A stretch of DNA of 64,000 nucleotides. Source: Salinimicrobium sediminilitoris. Lineage in GTDB: Bacteria; Bacteroidota; Bacteroidia; Flavobacteriales; Flavobacteriaceae. Location: assembly GCF_020866905.1 (NCBI RefSeq), contig NZ_JAIVCC010000005.1, positions 484,088 through 548,087 on the forward strand, read 5' to 3'. This document shows, in pieces, positions 8,059-17,302 of this stretch; within the stretch, counting starts at the first letter, position 1, and every line of letters starts with the position of its first letter. The notes under the pieces were generated by a model. It saw only the letters and a program-made list of their open reading frames with translations, had not been told where the DNA came from and ran no database searches. The translations under genes and the position numbers were made by a program.

Positions 8059-9843
8059 ATGCGTTTTCTCTACTTCTTTCTCCTTCTTCTTTGCACCCAT
8101 TTTTCAGGCATTGCGCAGTCAGAGCAGCTGGCGAAGAATTATTTCGACAGGGGTGAATTTGAGAAGGCAGAAAATATCTATGAAAAACTCCTGGAACAGG
8201 AGCCTTATAACGCCTCATTTTTCTACGGACTTATTGCGACCTATCAACAACTTGAAAAATACGGCGAGGCAGAAAAACTGCTTAAACACCGGGTGAATAA
8301 TACGGCTAATGCGCCTCATTTTCTTGTGGAACTCGGGCATAATTTTGAATTGCAGGGGAAAAACACCCAGGCAGATCAATTTTACACTGAAGCCTTAAGG
8401 GCTATAGAGTCCAGGCCAAATTATGCTTTTTCCATTGCCCGGTCTTTTGAAAAATACAGCAAGCTCGACAGGGCAGTGACGGCTTATGAACTAGGGATGA
8501 AGATGAATCCCGATGCCGAGTATAGTATCCAGCTGGCGCGGCTGTACGGCGAACAGGGAGATATTGAAAAGATGTTTAGCAATTACATTGAGGTGCTGGG
8601 GAACAATCCTAATTTACTGCCGGGAGTGAGCCGTATCTATAGCCAGTTTATAAGCGATGATCCTACCAATGAGGCTAATCTCATCTTTAGAAAATTGCTG
8701 CTTAAAAAGCTTCAGGAGGACCAGAATATCCTTTATAATAACATGTTGAGCTGGCTTTTTGTGCAGCAAAAGGAATATCAAAAGGCTTTTCAGCAGGAAA
8801 AGGCGATCTACCGCAGGTCGAATCAGGGATTGGGATCTATTCTTCGGCTTACAGTGATGGCACAGGAAGAAGGACAGCTGGAGACGGCTCTGGAGGTACT
8901 TGATTTTATTATTGCCGAAGCCCCTAATGAAGATCTTAGGTTGCAGGCCCATCAGCTAAGACTGAATATTCTTCAGGAAACACTTCCGAAAGAAAAATAT
9001 TCGGAGATAGAGGAGGCTTATAAAGCCCTTTTTAAGACCTATGGGAATGCAACGGCTATGTTATCTCTTTACATTGATTATGCAAATTTCCTGGCTTTTA
9101 AACAGAATAACATAGCAAAAGCCCGGGAAGTTCTAAATGTATTCCTGGAGCGTGATCTCAAAAAGAATGAAGAAGCAGCTTTAAAAATGGCTTTGGCCGA
9201 TATTCTTGTGCTCGATGAGAAGTTTAACCAGGCGTTGATCTATTTCTCACAGGTGCAAAACCTGGTTGAGAATGATGTCGTTGCACAAATGGCCCGATTC
9301 AAGGTGGCAAAAACCAGCTATTATAAAGGAGATTTTGACTGGGCGACCATACAGTTGGATGTATTAAAGTCGGCCACTTCGCAATTGATCGCCAATGATG
9401 CCATGGAATTAAGTCTTTTAATAAGTGAGAATTCCCTGGAGGATAGTACAAGAACAGCTTTGAAACTGTATGCCAGAGCCGATTTGCTGGCTTTTCAGGA
9501 AAAGGAAGCTAAAGCAATAGAGGTACTGGATTCTGTCCTTACAAAGCATAAAGGAGAAAAGATTGAGGATGATGCCCTTTTAAAGCAGGCGAAGCTGTAT
9601 GAGGAGGCAGGGCAATACGAAAAAGCCGAACAGAATTACCTCGCCATCATAGAACATTATAAAAATGAGGTTTTGGGAGATAATGCACATTTTTACCTGG
9701 CCGAATTATACGCGGGGAAACTGGATCAACCCGATAAGGCGCAGGAGTTTTATGAAAAAATTATCTTTAATTACGCCGATAGTATTTACTTTGTCGACGC
9801 CCGGAAAAAATTCAGGCAACTTCGGGGAGACGAACTCGAATAA
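8059..9843 (+). CDS. Tetratricopeptide-repeat protein, exported
   Basis: A 594-aa protein with a signal peptide (MRFLYFFLLLLCTHFSGIAQ, cleavage near AQ-SE) and then TPR-type helical repeats over most of its length, e.g. AKNYFDRGEFEKAENIYEKL near the start and KLYEEAGQYEKAEQNYLAII near the end. TPR proteins of this kind act as periplasmic or outer-membrane scaffolds; the specific partner is unknown. The ATG at 8059 is preferred over the TTG two codons upstream. It runs in the same direction as DUF4286, rsmA and mgtE, with a 42-base gap to the first of them. Confidence 0.85.
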   Translation: MRFLYFFLLLLCTHFSGIAQSEQLAKNYFDRGEFEKAENIYEKLLEQEPYNASFFYGLIATYQQLEKYGEAEKLLKHRVNNTANAPHFLVELGHNFELQGKNTQADQFYTEALRAIESRPNYAFSIARSFEKYSKLDRAVTAYELGMKMNPDAEYSIQLARLYGEQGDIEKMFSNYIEVLGNNPNLLPGVSRIYSQFISDDPTNEANLIFRKLLLKKLQEDQNILYNNMLSWLFVQQKEYQKAFQQEKAIYRRSNQGLGSILRLTVMAQEEGQLETALEVLDFIIAEAPNEDLRLQAHQLRLNILQETLPKEKYSEIEEAYKALFKTYGNATAMLSLYIDYANFLAFKQNNIAKAREVLNVFLERDLKKNEEAALKMALADILVLDEKFNQALIYFSQVQNLVENDVVAQMARFKVAKTSYYKGDFDWATIQLDVLKSATSQLIANDAMELSLLISENSLEDSTRTALKLYARADLLAFQEKEAKAIEVLDSVLTKHKGEKIEDDALLKQAKLYEEAGQYEKAEQNYLAIIEHYKNEVLGDNAHFYLAELYAGKLDQPDKAQEFYEKIIFNYADSIYFVDARKKFRQLRGDELE

Positions 9844-9885
9844 ATGAATAATTACGATTCCGATTAGGAAAAGGAAATATAGCTT

Positions 9886-10194
9886 ATGTATATCTACAAT
9901 GTCACAATAAATATCCAGGAAAATGTTCACGAGGAGTGGGTGGAATGGATGAAGAAGGAACATATCCCCGATATGCTCAATACGGGGAAATTCACCAAAG
10001 CTCTTATGACCAGGGTAATGGTGAAGGAAGAAATGGGTGGCATAACCTATTCTGTTCAATATACAGCCCCAAACAAAGAAATGCTGGAGCGCTATTACGA
10101 GGAAGATGCTCAAGAATTAAGAAAGAAATCTGCCATTTTTGAAGGGCAATTTGTAGCGTTTAGGACCGAGCTGGAGGTAGTAAGCGAACAGTAG
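9886..10194 (+). CDS. DUF4286 family protein
   Basis: A 102-aa protein beginning [20 protein letters not shown], which is the recognisable start of DUF4286, a small alpha/beta (dimeric-barrel-like) family found in Bacteroidota. No catalytic residues are known. It lies 14 bases before rsmA; this neighbourhood is recurrent in Flavobacteriia and suggests one transcript, but the function is unknown. Confidence 0.85.
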   Translation: MYIYNVTINIQENVHEEWVEWMKKEHIPDMLNTGKFTKALMTRVMVKEEMGGITYSVQYTAPNKEMLERYYEEDAQELRKKSAIFEGQFVAFRTELEVVSEQ

Positions 10195-10208
10195 AAATCC
10201 CGGTTTAC

Positions 10209-11051
10209 ATGAAAAAAAAATACAACAGGAAAGGTGAAAACCACCACAATACCTATGTGCCCCAACACCAGGATGGTGATGTAAAGGCCAAAAAACATCT
10301 GGGCCAGCATTTTTTGACCGATGAAACTGTGGCACAAAGGATCGCCGATACTTTAAGTTATTCAGGTTATCCTTTTGTGCTTGAAATAGGTCCGGGAATG
10401 GGAGTGCTTACAAAATATTTAATCAAAAAGGATGCAGACCTCCACGTGATCGAGATCGATAGGGATAGCGTCGCATATTTAAAGGAACATTATCCTGCGC
10501 TGGAAGGAAAGATCCATGAAAAGGACTTCCTAAAATATGATGTAAGTGAGATCTTTGGGCAGGATCAATTCGCAATAATTGGGAATTTCCCATACAATAT
10601 TTCAACCCAGATCGTTTTTAAGATGCTGGAACTTCGGAGGTTTATTCCGGAGTTTTCGGGCATGTTTCAAAAGGAAGTCGCTCAGCGCATTTGTGAAAAA
10701 GAAGGGAATAAGACCTACGGAATTCTTTCGGTCCTGGTCCAGGCATTCTATGAAGCCGAATATCTTTTTACAGTCCCCCCTTCAGTATTTAATCCGCCAC
10801 CAAAAGTGGACAGTGGGGTGCTTCGGTTTACCCGGAAAGAAGATTTTTCACTGCCTGTGGATGAAAAATTGTTTTTCAGGGTGGTGAAGACGGCTTTTCA
10901 GCAACGTAGAAAAACGCTTCGGAATAGCTTGAAAATCTTTGACCTGCCCGATAGTATTAAAGAAGATAGTATCTTTGACCTTCGTCCGGAGCAGCTTAGT
11001 ACTGCTCGTTTCATAGAACTTACGCAAAAAATTGAGCCTAATGCAATTTGA
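10209..11051 (+). CDS. rsmA: 16S rRNA (adenine1518/1519-N6)-dimethyltransferase
   Basis: Dimethylates two adjacent adenines in the loop of helix 45 of 16S rRNA with SAM (KsgA). Motifs are [11 protein letters not shown] at the entry to the fold, [15 protein letters not shown] (SAM motif I) and [11 protein letters not shown], the N-x-PY catalytic motif IV with F where most bacteria have L. The 280-aa protein has a basic, poorly conserved 25-residue N-terminus ([14 protein letters not shown]). It overlaps mgtE by 11 bases. Confidence 0.96.
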   Translation: MKKKYNRKGENHHNTYVPQHQDGDVKAKKHLGQHFLTDETVAQRIADTLSYSGYPFVLEIGPGMGVLTKYLIKKDADLHVIEIDRDSVAYLKEHYPALEGKIHEKDFLKYDVSEIFGQDQFAIIGNFPYNISTQIVFKMLELRRFIPEFSGMFQKEVAQRICEKEGNKTYGILSVLVQAFYEAEYLFTVPPSVFNPPPKVDSGVLRFTRKEDFSLPVDEKLFFRVVKTAFQQRRKTLRNSLKIFDLPDSIKEDSIFDLRPEQLSTARFIELTQKIEPNAI

Positions 11052-12393
11052 GGTAACCGAAGAATATATCGAGCATATTGAACTTCTCATAAAAGAGAAG
11101 CGCGAAGCCGAACTCCTGGAGCTACTGGAGGAGGTGCACCCTGCCGATATAGCCGAGATCCTCGATGAATTGGACCTCGACGAAGCTACCTACATCATAA
11201 AGCTGCTTGACAGCACCAAAACTTCTGAAGCTCTTATGGAGCTAGAGGAAGATGTGCGGGAACGCATTCTCGATAACCTTACGGCCAAAGAAATTGCCGA
11301 GGAGCTTGAGAATATGGATACCGATGATGCCGCCGATATCATCGCAGAACTTTCTGAAGAACGTAAGCAGGAAGTGATCCAGGAAATCTCAGATGAAGAG
11401 CACGCCGAGCATATTGTGGAACTGTTGCGCTACGATGAGAATTCGGCCGGGGGACTTATGGCCAAGGAACTTGTAAAAGTTAATGAGAACTGGAGTGTTA
11501 CCGGTTCCCTCGCCGAGATGAAAGCCCAGGGCGAAAATGTAACCCGCGTGCATTCCATTTATGTGGTTGACGATAAGGGGAGATTAAAAGGGAGGCTTTC
11601 CTTAAAAGATCTGCTCACGGCTTCAAGCAAAGCCAACATCAGTGATGTTTATATAGATAAGGTAGATTACGTAACTGTACATACCAAAGGGGAGGAAGTT
11701 GCGCGTATCATGCAGAAGTATGACCTGGAAGCTATACCCGTTGTTGATGAAATGGGCAGGCTCGTGGGCCGTGTCACTGTCGACGATATCCTTGATTTTG
11801 TAAGGGATGAAGCCGAAAGAGATTACCAGCTGGCTGCCGGTATTTCTGAAGATGTTGAGGCCGATGACTCCATCCTGCGCCTTACCCGTGCAAGATTGCC
11901 CTGGCTTATTTTAGCACTTTTGGGAGGTTTTGTTTCAGTAACAGTTTTGGGGACGTTTGATGCCGCCATGCAGGAACATGCTGCCCTGTTCTTTTTTGTG
12001 CCTCTAATTGCCGCGATGGCAGGAAATGTTGGAGTACAATCCTCTGCTATTGTATTGCAGGGTCTGGCCAATCAAAGTCTAAGTGGTTCCCTTTGGAATC
12101 GCCTTGTAAAAGAAATCCTGCTCAGCTTGTTAAATGGAGCTGCATTGGCCCTGTTGCTAATCATTGGCGGAATTTTCCTATTGGGATTTGATTTCAAATT
12201 TGGCCTTACCGTTGGGATTTCCCTGATTTCGGTGATCGTGATCGCATCGCTTATTGGTACTTTTGTTCCAATAATCCTGGACAAGTTTGGGATCGATCCG
12301 GCTATGGCAACGGGCCCGTTTATTACAACCAGCAATGACATTTTTGGGATCCTTATCTACTTTTCCATAGCGAAGCTCATCCTGGGCTTTTGA
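11041..12393 (+). CDS. mgtE: Magnesium transporter MgtE
   Basis: Inner-membrane Mg2+ channel gated by intracellular Mg2+. The order is canonical: an acidic N-terminal superhelical domain (about 1-125, [15 protein letters not shown]), two CBS domains (about 130-255, [18 protein letters not shown] and [20 protein letters not shown]), then five membrane segments with the family signature [16 protein letters not shown] chose ATG at 11041 ([14 protein letters not shown]); the TTG at 11032 is weaker. The start overlaps the rsmA stop. Length 450 aa is normal. Confidence 0.96.
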   Translation: MQFEVTEEYIEHIELLIKEKREAELLELLEEVHPADIAEILDELDLDEATYIIKLLDSTKTSEALMELEEDVRERILDNLTAKEIAEELENMDTDDAADIIAELSEERKQEVIQEISDEEHAEHIVELLRYDENSAGGLMAKELVKVNENWSVTGSLAEMKAQGENVTRVHSIYVVDDKGRLKGRLSLKDLLTASSKANISDVYIDKVDYVTVHTKGEEVARIMQKYDLEAIPVVDEMGRLVGRVTVDDILDFVRDEAERDYQLAAGISEDVEADDSILRLTRARLPWLILALLGGFVSVTVLGTFDAAMQEHAALFFFVPLIAAMAGNVGVQSSAIVLQGLANQSLSGSLWNRLVKEILLSLLNGAALALLLIIGGIFLLGFDFKFGLTVGISLISVIVIASLIGTFVPIILDKFGIDPAMATGPFITTSNDIFGILIYFSIAKLILGF

Positions 12394-12446
12394 TCTTCCA
12401 AAACCATTTTTGAATTTTGGAATTTGGAATTTGAACATTGTTATTC

Positions 12447-12540
12447 TTTTCATGGGGGCTGCTGCGCACCGGGCTTTCCGCTGTATTTTTTTACCCTCCA
12501 AAAAGGGTAAAAAAGATGCCGCTTCAATCCCTGCCCCAAC
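12447..12540. repeat. GC-rich structured intergenic repeat, copy A
   Basis: GC-rich stretch with CGGGCTTTCCGCT, an internal hairpin (TTTTTTACCCT against AGGGTAAAAAA) and CCGCTTCAATCCCT. A second copy with the same framing words lies at 26172-26275. The element type is widespread in Bacteroidota intergenic DNA as far as I remember; its role is unknown. Confidence 0.5.
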
Positions 12541-12580
12541 TTCATTTTTGTAATTTAGTTCATCTTAAAAATGCCATTGT

Positions 12581-12946
12581 ATGATACCTATTGATCCCAG
12601 AGAAAAATTGAAAAGCTTCAGCAACCATTGGCATCCGCGTCAAATAGGGGTTGTCAATGACATGCAGGTACTCGTAGCGAAAGTGAAAGATGAATTTGTT
12701 TGGCATCAACATGATGAAGAAGATGAATTGTTCCAGGTGCTAAAGGGAACTTTATATCTTCAGTTCGAAGATCACACAGAGACTGTAAGGGAAGGGGAGA
12801 TCATTATTGTTCCCAAAGGAGTCAAACATTGTCCTATGACTAAAGATGGTGAGGAAGTGCATATTATGCTGTTTGAAAAACTCAGCACCAAACACACCGG
12901 GGAGGTGGAAGACAGCCTCACCCAATCTGACTATCCAAAAATCTGA
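12581..12946 (+). CDS. Small cupin-domain protein
   Basis: A 121-aa single-domain cupin. VWHQHDEEDELFQVLKG carries the metal-binding HxHxxxxE pattern, and VPKGVKHCP gives the second-motif histidine. Small cupins of this type may be isomerases, dioxygenases or sensors; the substrate cannot be told. The ATG at 12581 is directly preceded by a diverged AAAAATGCCATT repeat (12561-12575). It lies seven bases before the dehydrogenase gene, suggesting an operon. Confidence 0.88.
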   Translation: MIPIDPREKLKSFSNHWHPRQIGVVNDMQVLVAKVKDEFVWHQHDEEDELFQVLKGTLYLQFEDHTETVREGEIIIVPKGVKHCPMTKDGEEVHIMLFEKLSTKHTGEVEDSLTQSDYPKI

Positions 12947-12952
12947 TTTTTC

Positions 12953-13900
12953 ATGACCATTCTTCACGCCGACTCCAATCACCCCACTCTTTTACAACAG
13001 CTCGAAGCTAAAGGACATATAAACATTGAAGCTTACAATCAAAGTGAGCAGGAGATCCTGGAGAACCAACATCTATATGATGGCATCGTAATAAGGAGCA
13101 GGTTTAAAATCGACAGAGATTTCCTTGATGCTGCGCCCAATTTAAAATTCATCGCCCGTGTAGGTGCAGGTTTAGAGAGTATTGATGTAGAGTATGCTAA
13201 AAAAAGAGGTGTGAAGCTATTTTCTGCACCCGAAGGAAATAGAAATGCAGTGGGCGAACATGCCCTGGGAATGCTTCTTTCCCTCTTCAACAAACTAAAC
13301 CAGGCCGACAGGCAGGTTCGGGAAGGCTTGTGGTATCGTGAAGCCAACCGCGGAGTAGAGCTTGAAGGGAAAACTGTTGGGATCATTGGCTATGGAAACA
13401 TGGGAAAGTCCTTGGCCAAAAAGCTGCAGGGGTTTGATGTAAAGGTGGTTTGTTATGACATTTTAGAGGGAGTGGGAGATGAGCATGCAGAGCAGGTTTC
13501 TTTGGAGAAATTCAGGAGAGAATGTGATGTGGTTAGCCTACACACTCCCTGGACTCCGGAAACTAACAGAATGTTCAATAAAGATTTTATTCAGGCTTTC
13601 GAAAAATCTTTCTGGCTAATCAACACCGCTCGTGGAAAAAGTGTGGTCACCGAAGACCTTGTTTCGGCCTTACAATCTGGAAAGATCCTTGGTGCAGGAC
13701 TGGATGTACTGGAGTATGAAAAAGGTTCTTTTGAAGATCTTTTTACTGAAGCTGCCGAAATGCCTCAGGCACTTCAGGAGCTGCTGGTAATGCCCAACGT
13801 GCTCCTAAGTCCCCACGTGGCAGGATGGACGGTAGAAAGCCACAAAAAGCTGGCCGATACCATAGCTCATAAGATCATAGCTCATTTTAAGGATCTATAA
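12953..13900 (+). CDS. D-isomer-specific 2-hydroxyacid dehydrogenase (phosphoglycerate dehydrogenase-like)
   Basis: NAD-dependent oxidoreductase of the SerA/LdhA superfamily, 315 aa. IGYGNMGKSLAKKL (residues 145-158) is the Rossmann dinucleotide loop. The catalytic triad is visible: Arg227 in NTARGKS, a Glu near 254 in LDVLEYE, and His288 in SPHVAGW. It has no C-terminal ACT domain, so it is the short form; phosphoglycerate, glyoxylate or hydroxypyruvate activity cannot be separated by sequence reading alone. Neighbour to a cupin upstream and a VOC protein downstream. Confidence 0.9.
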   Translation: MTILHADSNHPTLLQQLEAKGHINIEAYNQSEQEILENQHLYDGIVIRSRFKIDRDFLDAAPNLKFIARVGAGLESIDVEYAKKRGVKLFSAPEGNRNAVGEHALGMLLSLFNKLNQADRQVREGLWYREANRGVELEGKTVGIIGYGNMGKSLAKKLQGFDVKVVCYDILEGVGDEHAEQVSLEKFRRECDVVSLHTPWTPETNRMFNKDFIQAFEKSFWLINTARGKSVVTEDLVSALQSGKILGAGLDVLEYEKGSFEDLFTEAAEMPQALQELLVMPNVLLSPHVAGWTVESHKKLADTIAHKIIAHFKDL

Positions 13901-13948
13901 AGAAAAGGTGCACTACCAGTGCGTCTCCGTTTTTAAACAAAAGGTACT

Positions 13949-14335
13949 ATGAAAAAAAGAGTAACAGGCATAGGCGGGATCTTCTTCAAAACCAAAGATC
14001 CAAAAACAACAAAAGATTGGTACAATAAACATCTTGGCCTTAACACAGACCAGTGGGGGAGCACTTTCTGGTGGAAGGATAAAGAAGGAAACGACTGCTC
14101 TACCCAGTGGAGCCCAATGAAAGAAGACACAGATTATTATGAGCCTTCAAAAAAGCAGTTTATGATTAATTACCGGGTGGAGAACCTGGAAGAATTGCTT
14201 GAGGAACTAAAGAAAGAGGGCGTAGAGATCGTAGGGGAGATGCAGACTTTCGAATATGGGAAGTTCGGCTGGATCATGGATCCCGACGGTAACAAGATCG
14301 AACTGTGGGAACCGAATGATAAGGCTTTTTTATAG
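13949..14335 (+). CDS. VOC (glyoxalase/bleomycin-resistance) family protein
   Basis: A 128-aa protein with the paired beta-alpha-beta-beta-beta modules of the vicinal oxygen chelate fold: KKRVTGIGGIFFKTKDPKTT, then FGWIMDPDGNKIELWEP as the C-terminal strand with a metal-ligand glutamate. Substrate unknown. Its last six bases overlap the convergent gene at 14330-14839. Confidence 0.88.
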   Translation: MKKRVTGIGGIFFKTKDPKTTKDWYNKHLGLNTDQWGSTFWWKDKEGNDCSTQWSPMKEDTDYYEPSKKQFMINYRVENLEELLEELKKEGVEIVGEMQTFEYGKFGWIMDPDGNKIELWEPNDKAFL

Positions 14336-14839
14336 CAGCTTCCCTGCCACATTCTTATCGTGCTTTATTATCTCGTCATTCAGGTATTCCTTGAAATTCC
14401 TTAACAATCCGTCTTCCTCGCTTCTAATGAAGTTCAATAATCCTATGATTGCGAGTGGAAAAATGGCAAACTGGATTAAGAAAATTGGCCATTCGAATTT
14501 GATAATTATCTGAAGAAAAACAACCAGCAATGGTAGAACGATCAATAATGTAGCAAGGAAAGTTTTGCTTCTTGTTTTCAGTTCAATTTTCGTTTTTGAA
14601 TTTTCTATTTCAGTCAATTTCCCATAGAATAAAATTTCACTTTTAGTATTTGGTCGGTTTATATCAAATATTAGGTTGCTGCCGTATGAAAAATTTAAGC
14701 TTATTATGAACCTGCGGTCCGTCAACCATTGTAAGTGAAATTTTTCAGGATCTCTATTCAATATTTGTTTTACCTCCGCGGGTTTAATTGTTACTCCAAG
14801 ATTCTCAGTCCTGGATTCATAAAGGGAGCGAAATTTCAT
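14330..14839 (-). CDS. Uncharacterised two-TM membrane protein
   Basis: A 169-aa protein with a soluble N-terminal half, a strand-rich middle containing FYGKLTEIENSKTKIELKTR, two membrane segments (about 92-112 and 118-136) and a short charged tail (LLRNFKEYLNDEI). The middle and topology resemble the 173-aa protein at 61704-62225 (NGKLFPADPENKTDVKIDFR before its first membrane segment), so I infer that both belong to one uncharacterised Bacteroidota family. It is at the edge of the AT-rich island and its end overlaps the VOC gene. Confidence 0.7.
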   Translation of the reverse strand: MKFRSLYESRTENLGVTIKPAEVKQILNRDPEKFHLQWLTDRRFIISLNFSYGSNLIFDINRPNTKSEILFYGKLTEIENSKTKIELKTRSKTFLATLLIVLPLLVVFLQIIIKFEWPIFLIQFAIFPLAIIGLLNFIRSEEDGLLRNFKEYLNDEIIKHDKNVAGKLL

Positions 14840-14953
14840 TTTTAATTGGTTGGAGGAATTTCAACGGTCTCGTTTATTTCCAGTTGGCGCAGTAGGGCAC
14901 TCAAATTTATCGGTTCAGTATTAGTTGGTTTGTCAAATTAATTTTTTTTCTTT

Positions 14954-14991
14954 CTAACGCTACCGGCTATTGACGATAAACTGTTGTTAGC
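14954..14991. other. Imperfect inverted repeat, recombination-site-like
   Basis: CTAACG near 14954 and TTGTTAGC near 14984 form inverted ends around a 25-base GC-containing core (TACCGGCTATTGACGATAAA), set in very AT-rich DNA just after the stop of the ATPase gene. The ends resemble the simple sites of integron attC elements (GTTR-type), but do not meet that consensus fully. Confidence 0.3.
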
Positions 14992-15004
14992 TGCTGGCTT
15001 TTAA

Positions 15005-17140
15005 CTATTTGCCTGTAAAGAAGTCTATTCCCATTGGTGTTAGGATATATTTATAAGTTTTACCAGCTTCTTTTTTTCTGCTAATTAAATTATGCTGTTC
15101 GTCTAATTTTTTTGCTCTCCAACCAATCAATTGTCCGCTATAATCTACCTCTTGAGCAATGTCCCTCGCATATAACTCAGTATCTGAATTTTGAAGTTCT
15201 TTTAAAATTTTTACTTCAGGTATGGGAAGCATTTTGTTTTTATCGATACGATCAATTTGATCTTTAATATCATCAGATAGTGTTTCGATAATGACCTTTG
15301 ATTGACATTTATTACACCTATAATTATTAAACTCTAAGAATTTTAAATCCTGAATTTCAAATTGTTTCTCACAATCTGGATTCGAACAGATTATACGTTT
15401 AGCGTTAGATAAGAACTCTGTAATTACTTTGGTATAATTAAATGGTCTTTCAATAAAGTATTTACGATATTTTGTGCCTTTTGGCTTACCCCAAATTATA
15501 TTTTCTTTTTTACATAGACCATAGTTTAGGGAATATATAGAAACCGGTAATCCATCCTTATCACTTAAATCATTATACTTACTTATGAAAAAGTTTAATT
15601 CTAACGTCTTAAGAAATTCTTCAAATCTCGGATCGAAATGAAAGTGACTGGAGTAAGGAGTGTTTTGTAAATATATTGAACCTTTTAATTCTTTTGAAGT
15701 AATTCTTTTCTTTATGTTCTTAGCTTTTTCTATAAAAATGTTTAGAAGACTTTTTAGCTGAAGAACTGATATTTTTTCATCTAAAGAAATTAGTGAGTGA
15801 GTGGTTGTTTCGAAAAATGAAAATATTTTTTCATTGTAATATCTTTGTGAAGCTTCCTCAATGTCGCTTTTATTAATTTTATTATCATAAATTATTCTAC
15901 TTTGATAACAGTAGGAAAGTATATATCCTAATATTCGAGGAACATTCATAGATGCATTAAAAAGAATTTCAAAGTAATCATCCATTGAGTTCTTAGATGT
16001 TTCAAAGAATTCTTCGACTTCTGAATCCGCAAACCTTCTAAATCTCTTTTCTAAAATTCTTTTTGTAAATCCAATTGCATTGGTTTCCATTTTATCTCTA
16101 TCGAATTCTGAATAAAGATTATAAAAATCTAAATTGATCGTATCTATCTTTCCAGGATCTATTTTCCCAAAATAAATTCGATTAGGATAAGCAGCAACTT
16201 TAAACTTGATAAACTCATCGGACCAGTTATTTAGTGGAGCTAGTATTACATCAACAAATGTCTTGATTGAGTCATCGTCAATTTCAGAAAAATCATCTAG
16301 GAGTATGTATAAATGTCTTATTTTGAGTAGAGATAAAGTCTCTTTTATCCCCACAATTATTTCTTTGATTTGAAATACTTTCAGAAAAACATTTGAAAAA
16401 ACATCTTCATTTTCAAAAGATGTTTTTTGGCCTTTTTTCCATCCAATACCCGAATTTGTTCCGGCTTTTCCCGAAACTCCATCTGGATTCGCCTTTACCT
16501 CAAAATCAACGCCTTTTAAATCGATATTTCTTTCTTTGGTATTTTCTTCCGAACTTTTTTGAGAAACACTAATTTTCTGTAAAATCGGAATTTCAATATT
16601 TTCTAAATATTTATTATCCTCAACATTGTTCTTAAGCTCCTCTAGTTTTTCTTTTACAGCCTCAACTTGAGTAACACCGATGATTTCTAATAACTTGTCA
16701 ATATTAGAATCAAACTTTTTGGTTACCTGTTCAATAATCGCACTTAGGACATTTTGTATAAAAGCTCTTTCAATTAAGTATTTATCTAATAAGTCAGATG
16801 GTATTAAATCATCTAAACCATTAACTCTTGATAATTTTGTCTGTGAAGATTCATAGATTGTTTTAACATCTAAATAGCATGGTAAATAGCCTTTCATTTC
16901 TCTTAATTCTTGCTCGATTCTGAGAAAAATTGTCGATTTGCCTGTACCTTTTCTTCCTATTAAAAATGTCGTGTTTTCTTTTAAGGATTTTTGTAATATG
17001 TAATCATTAGGTAGTAAATCTGTATATAGTTCCTTAAGTAAATTTCTTCCACGTTGATCAATTAAATCAGCTCTTCTATATTTTTTTAGTGATTCTACTG
17101 CTTCAAAGAATCCTGTTTTTTGAGTTTGTGTGTATGTCAT
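15005..17140 (-). CDS. Large P-loop ATPase with zinc ribbon and C-terminal winged helix, possible defence gene
   Basis: A 711-aa protein. Walker A is FLIGRKGTGKST (residues 59-70) and Walker B is LYILLDDFSEID (277-288), followed by a helical region (about 300-500). Cys585, Cys590, Cys609 and Cys612 form a zinc ribbon (CSNPDC ... CNKC). The last 70 residues look like a winged helix ending KTYKYILTPMGIDFF. The P-loop resembles Sll1717-type ATPases, a family I name only tentatively. The gene is much richer in A+T than the flanking housekeeping genes. Its neighbour at 17303-18136 ends in a similar winged-helix sequence. Function unknown; a stress-sensing or antiphage role is inference. Confidence 0.8.
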   Translation of the reverse strand: MTYTQTQKTGFFEAVESLKKYRRADLIDQRGRNLLKELYTDLLPNDYILQKSLKENTTFLIGRKGTGKSTIFLRIEQELREMKGYLPCYLDVKTIYESSQTKLSRVNGLDDLIPSDLLDKYLIERAFIQNVLSAIIEQVTKKFDSNIDKLLEIIGVTQVEAVKEKLEELKNNVEDNKYLENIEIPILQKISVSQKSSEENTKERNIDLKGVDFEVKANPDGVSGKAGTNSGIGWKKGQKTSFENEDVFSNVFLKVFQIKEIIVGIKETLSLLKIRHLYILLDDFSEIDDDSIKTFVDVILAPLNNWSDEFIKFKVAAYPNRIYFGKIDPGKIDTINLDFYNLYSEFDRDKMETNAIGFTKRILEKRFRRFADSEVEEFFETSKNSMDDYFEILFNASMNVPRILGYILSYCYQSRIIYDNKINKSDIEEASQRYYNEKIFSFFETTTHSLISLDEKISVLQLKSLLNIFIEKAKNIKKRITSKELKGSIYLQNTPYSSHFHFDPRFEEFLKTLELNFFISKYNDLSDKDGLPVSIYSLNYGLCKKENIIWGKPKGTKYRKYFIERPFNYTKVITEFLSNAKRIICSNPDCEKQFEIQDLKFLEFNNYRCNKCQSKVIIETLSDDIKDQIDRIDKNKMLPIPEVKILKELQNSDTELYARDIAQEVDYSGQLIGWRAKKLDEQHNLISRKKEAGKTYKYILTPMGIDFFTGK

Positions 17141-17302
17141 AAATTTCTTCTAAAGGCTTGCATAATAGTAGTCTATGCTATCCCAAGTTGCGGGAGTAGG
17201 GATCCGGACTTGTCAGCTTAGTTTTCTAATTTCTTGGTTTCCTAAAATTAAACTTCTTCAATAATACCCGTAATTTGGGATGAACCGTAGTTGTGCAAAG
17301 TA

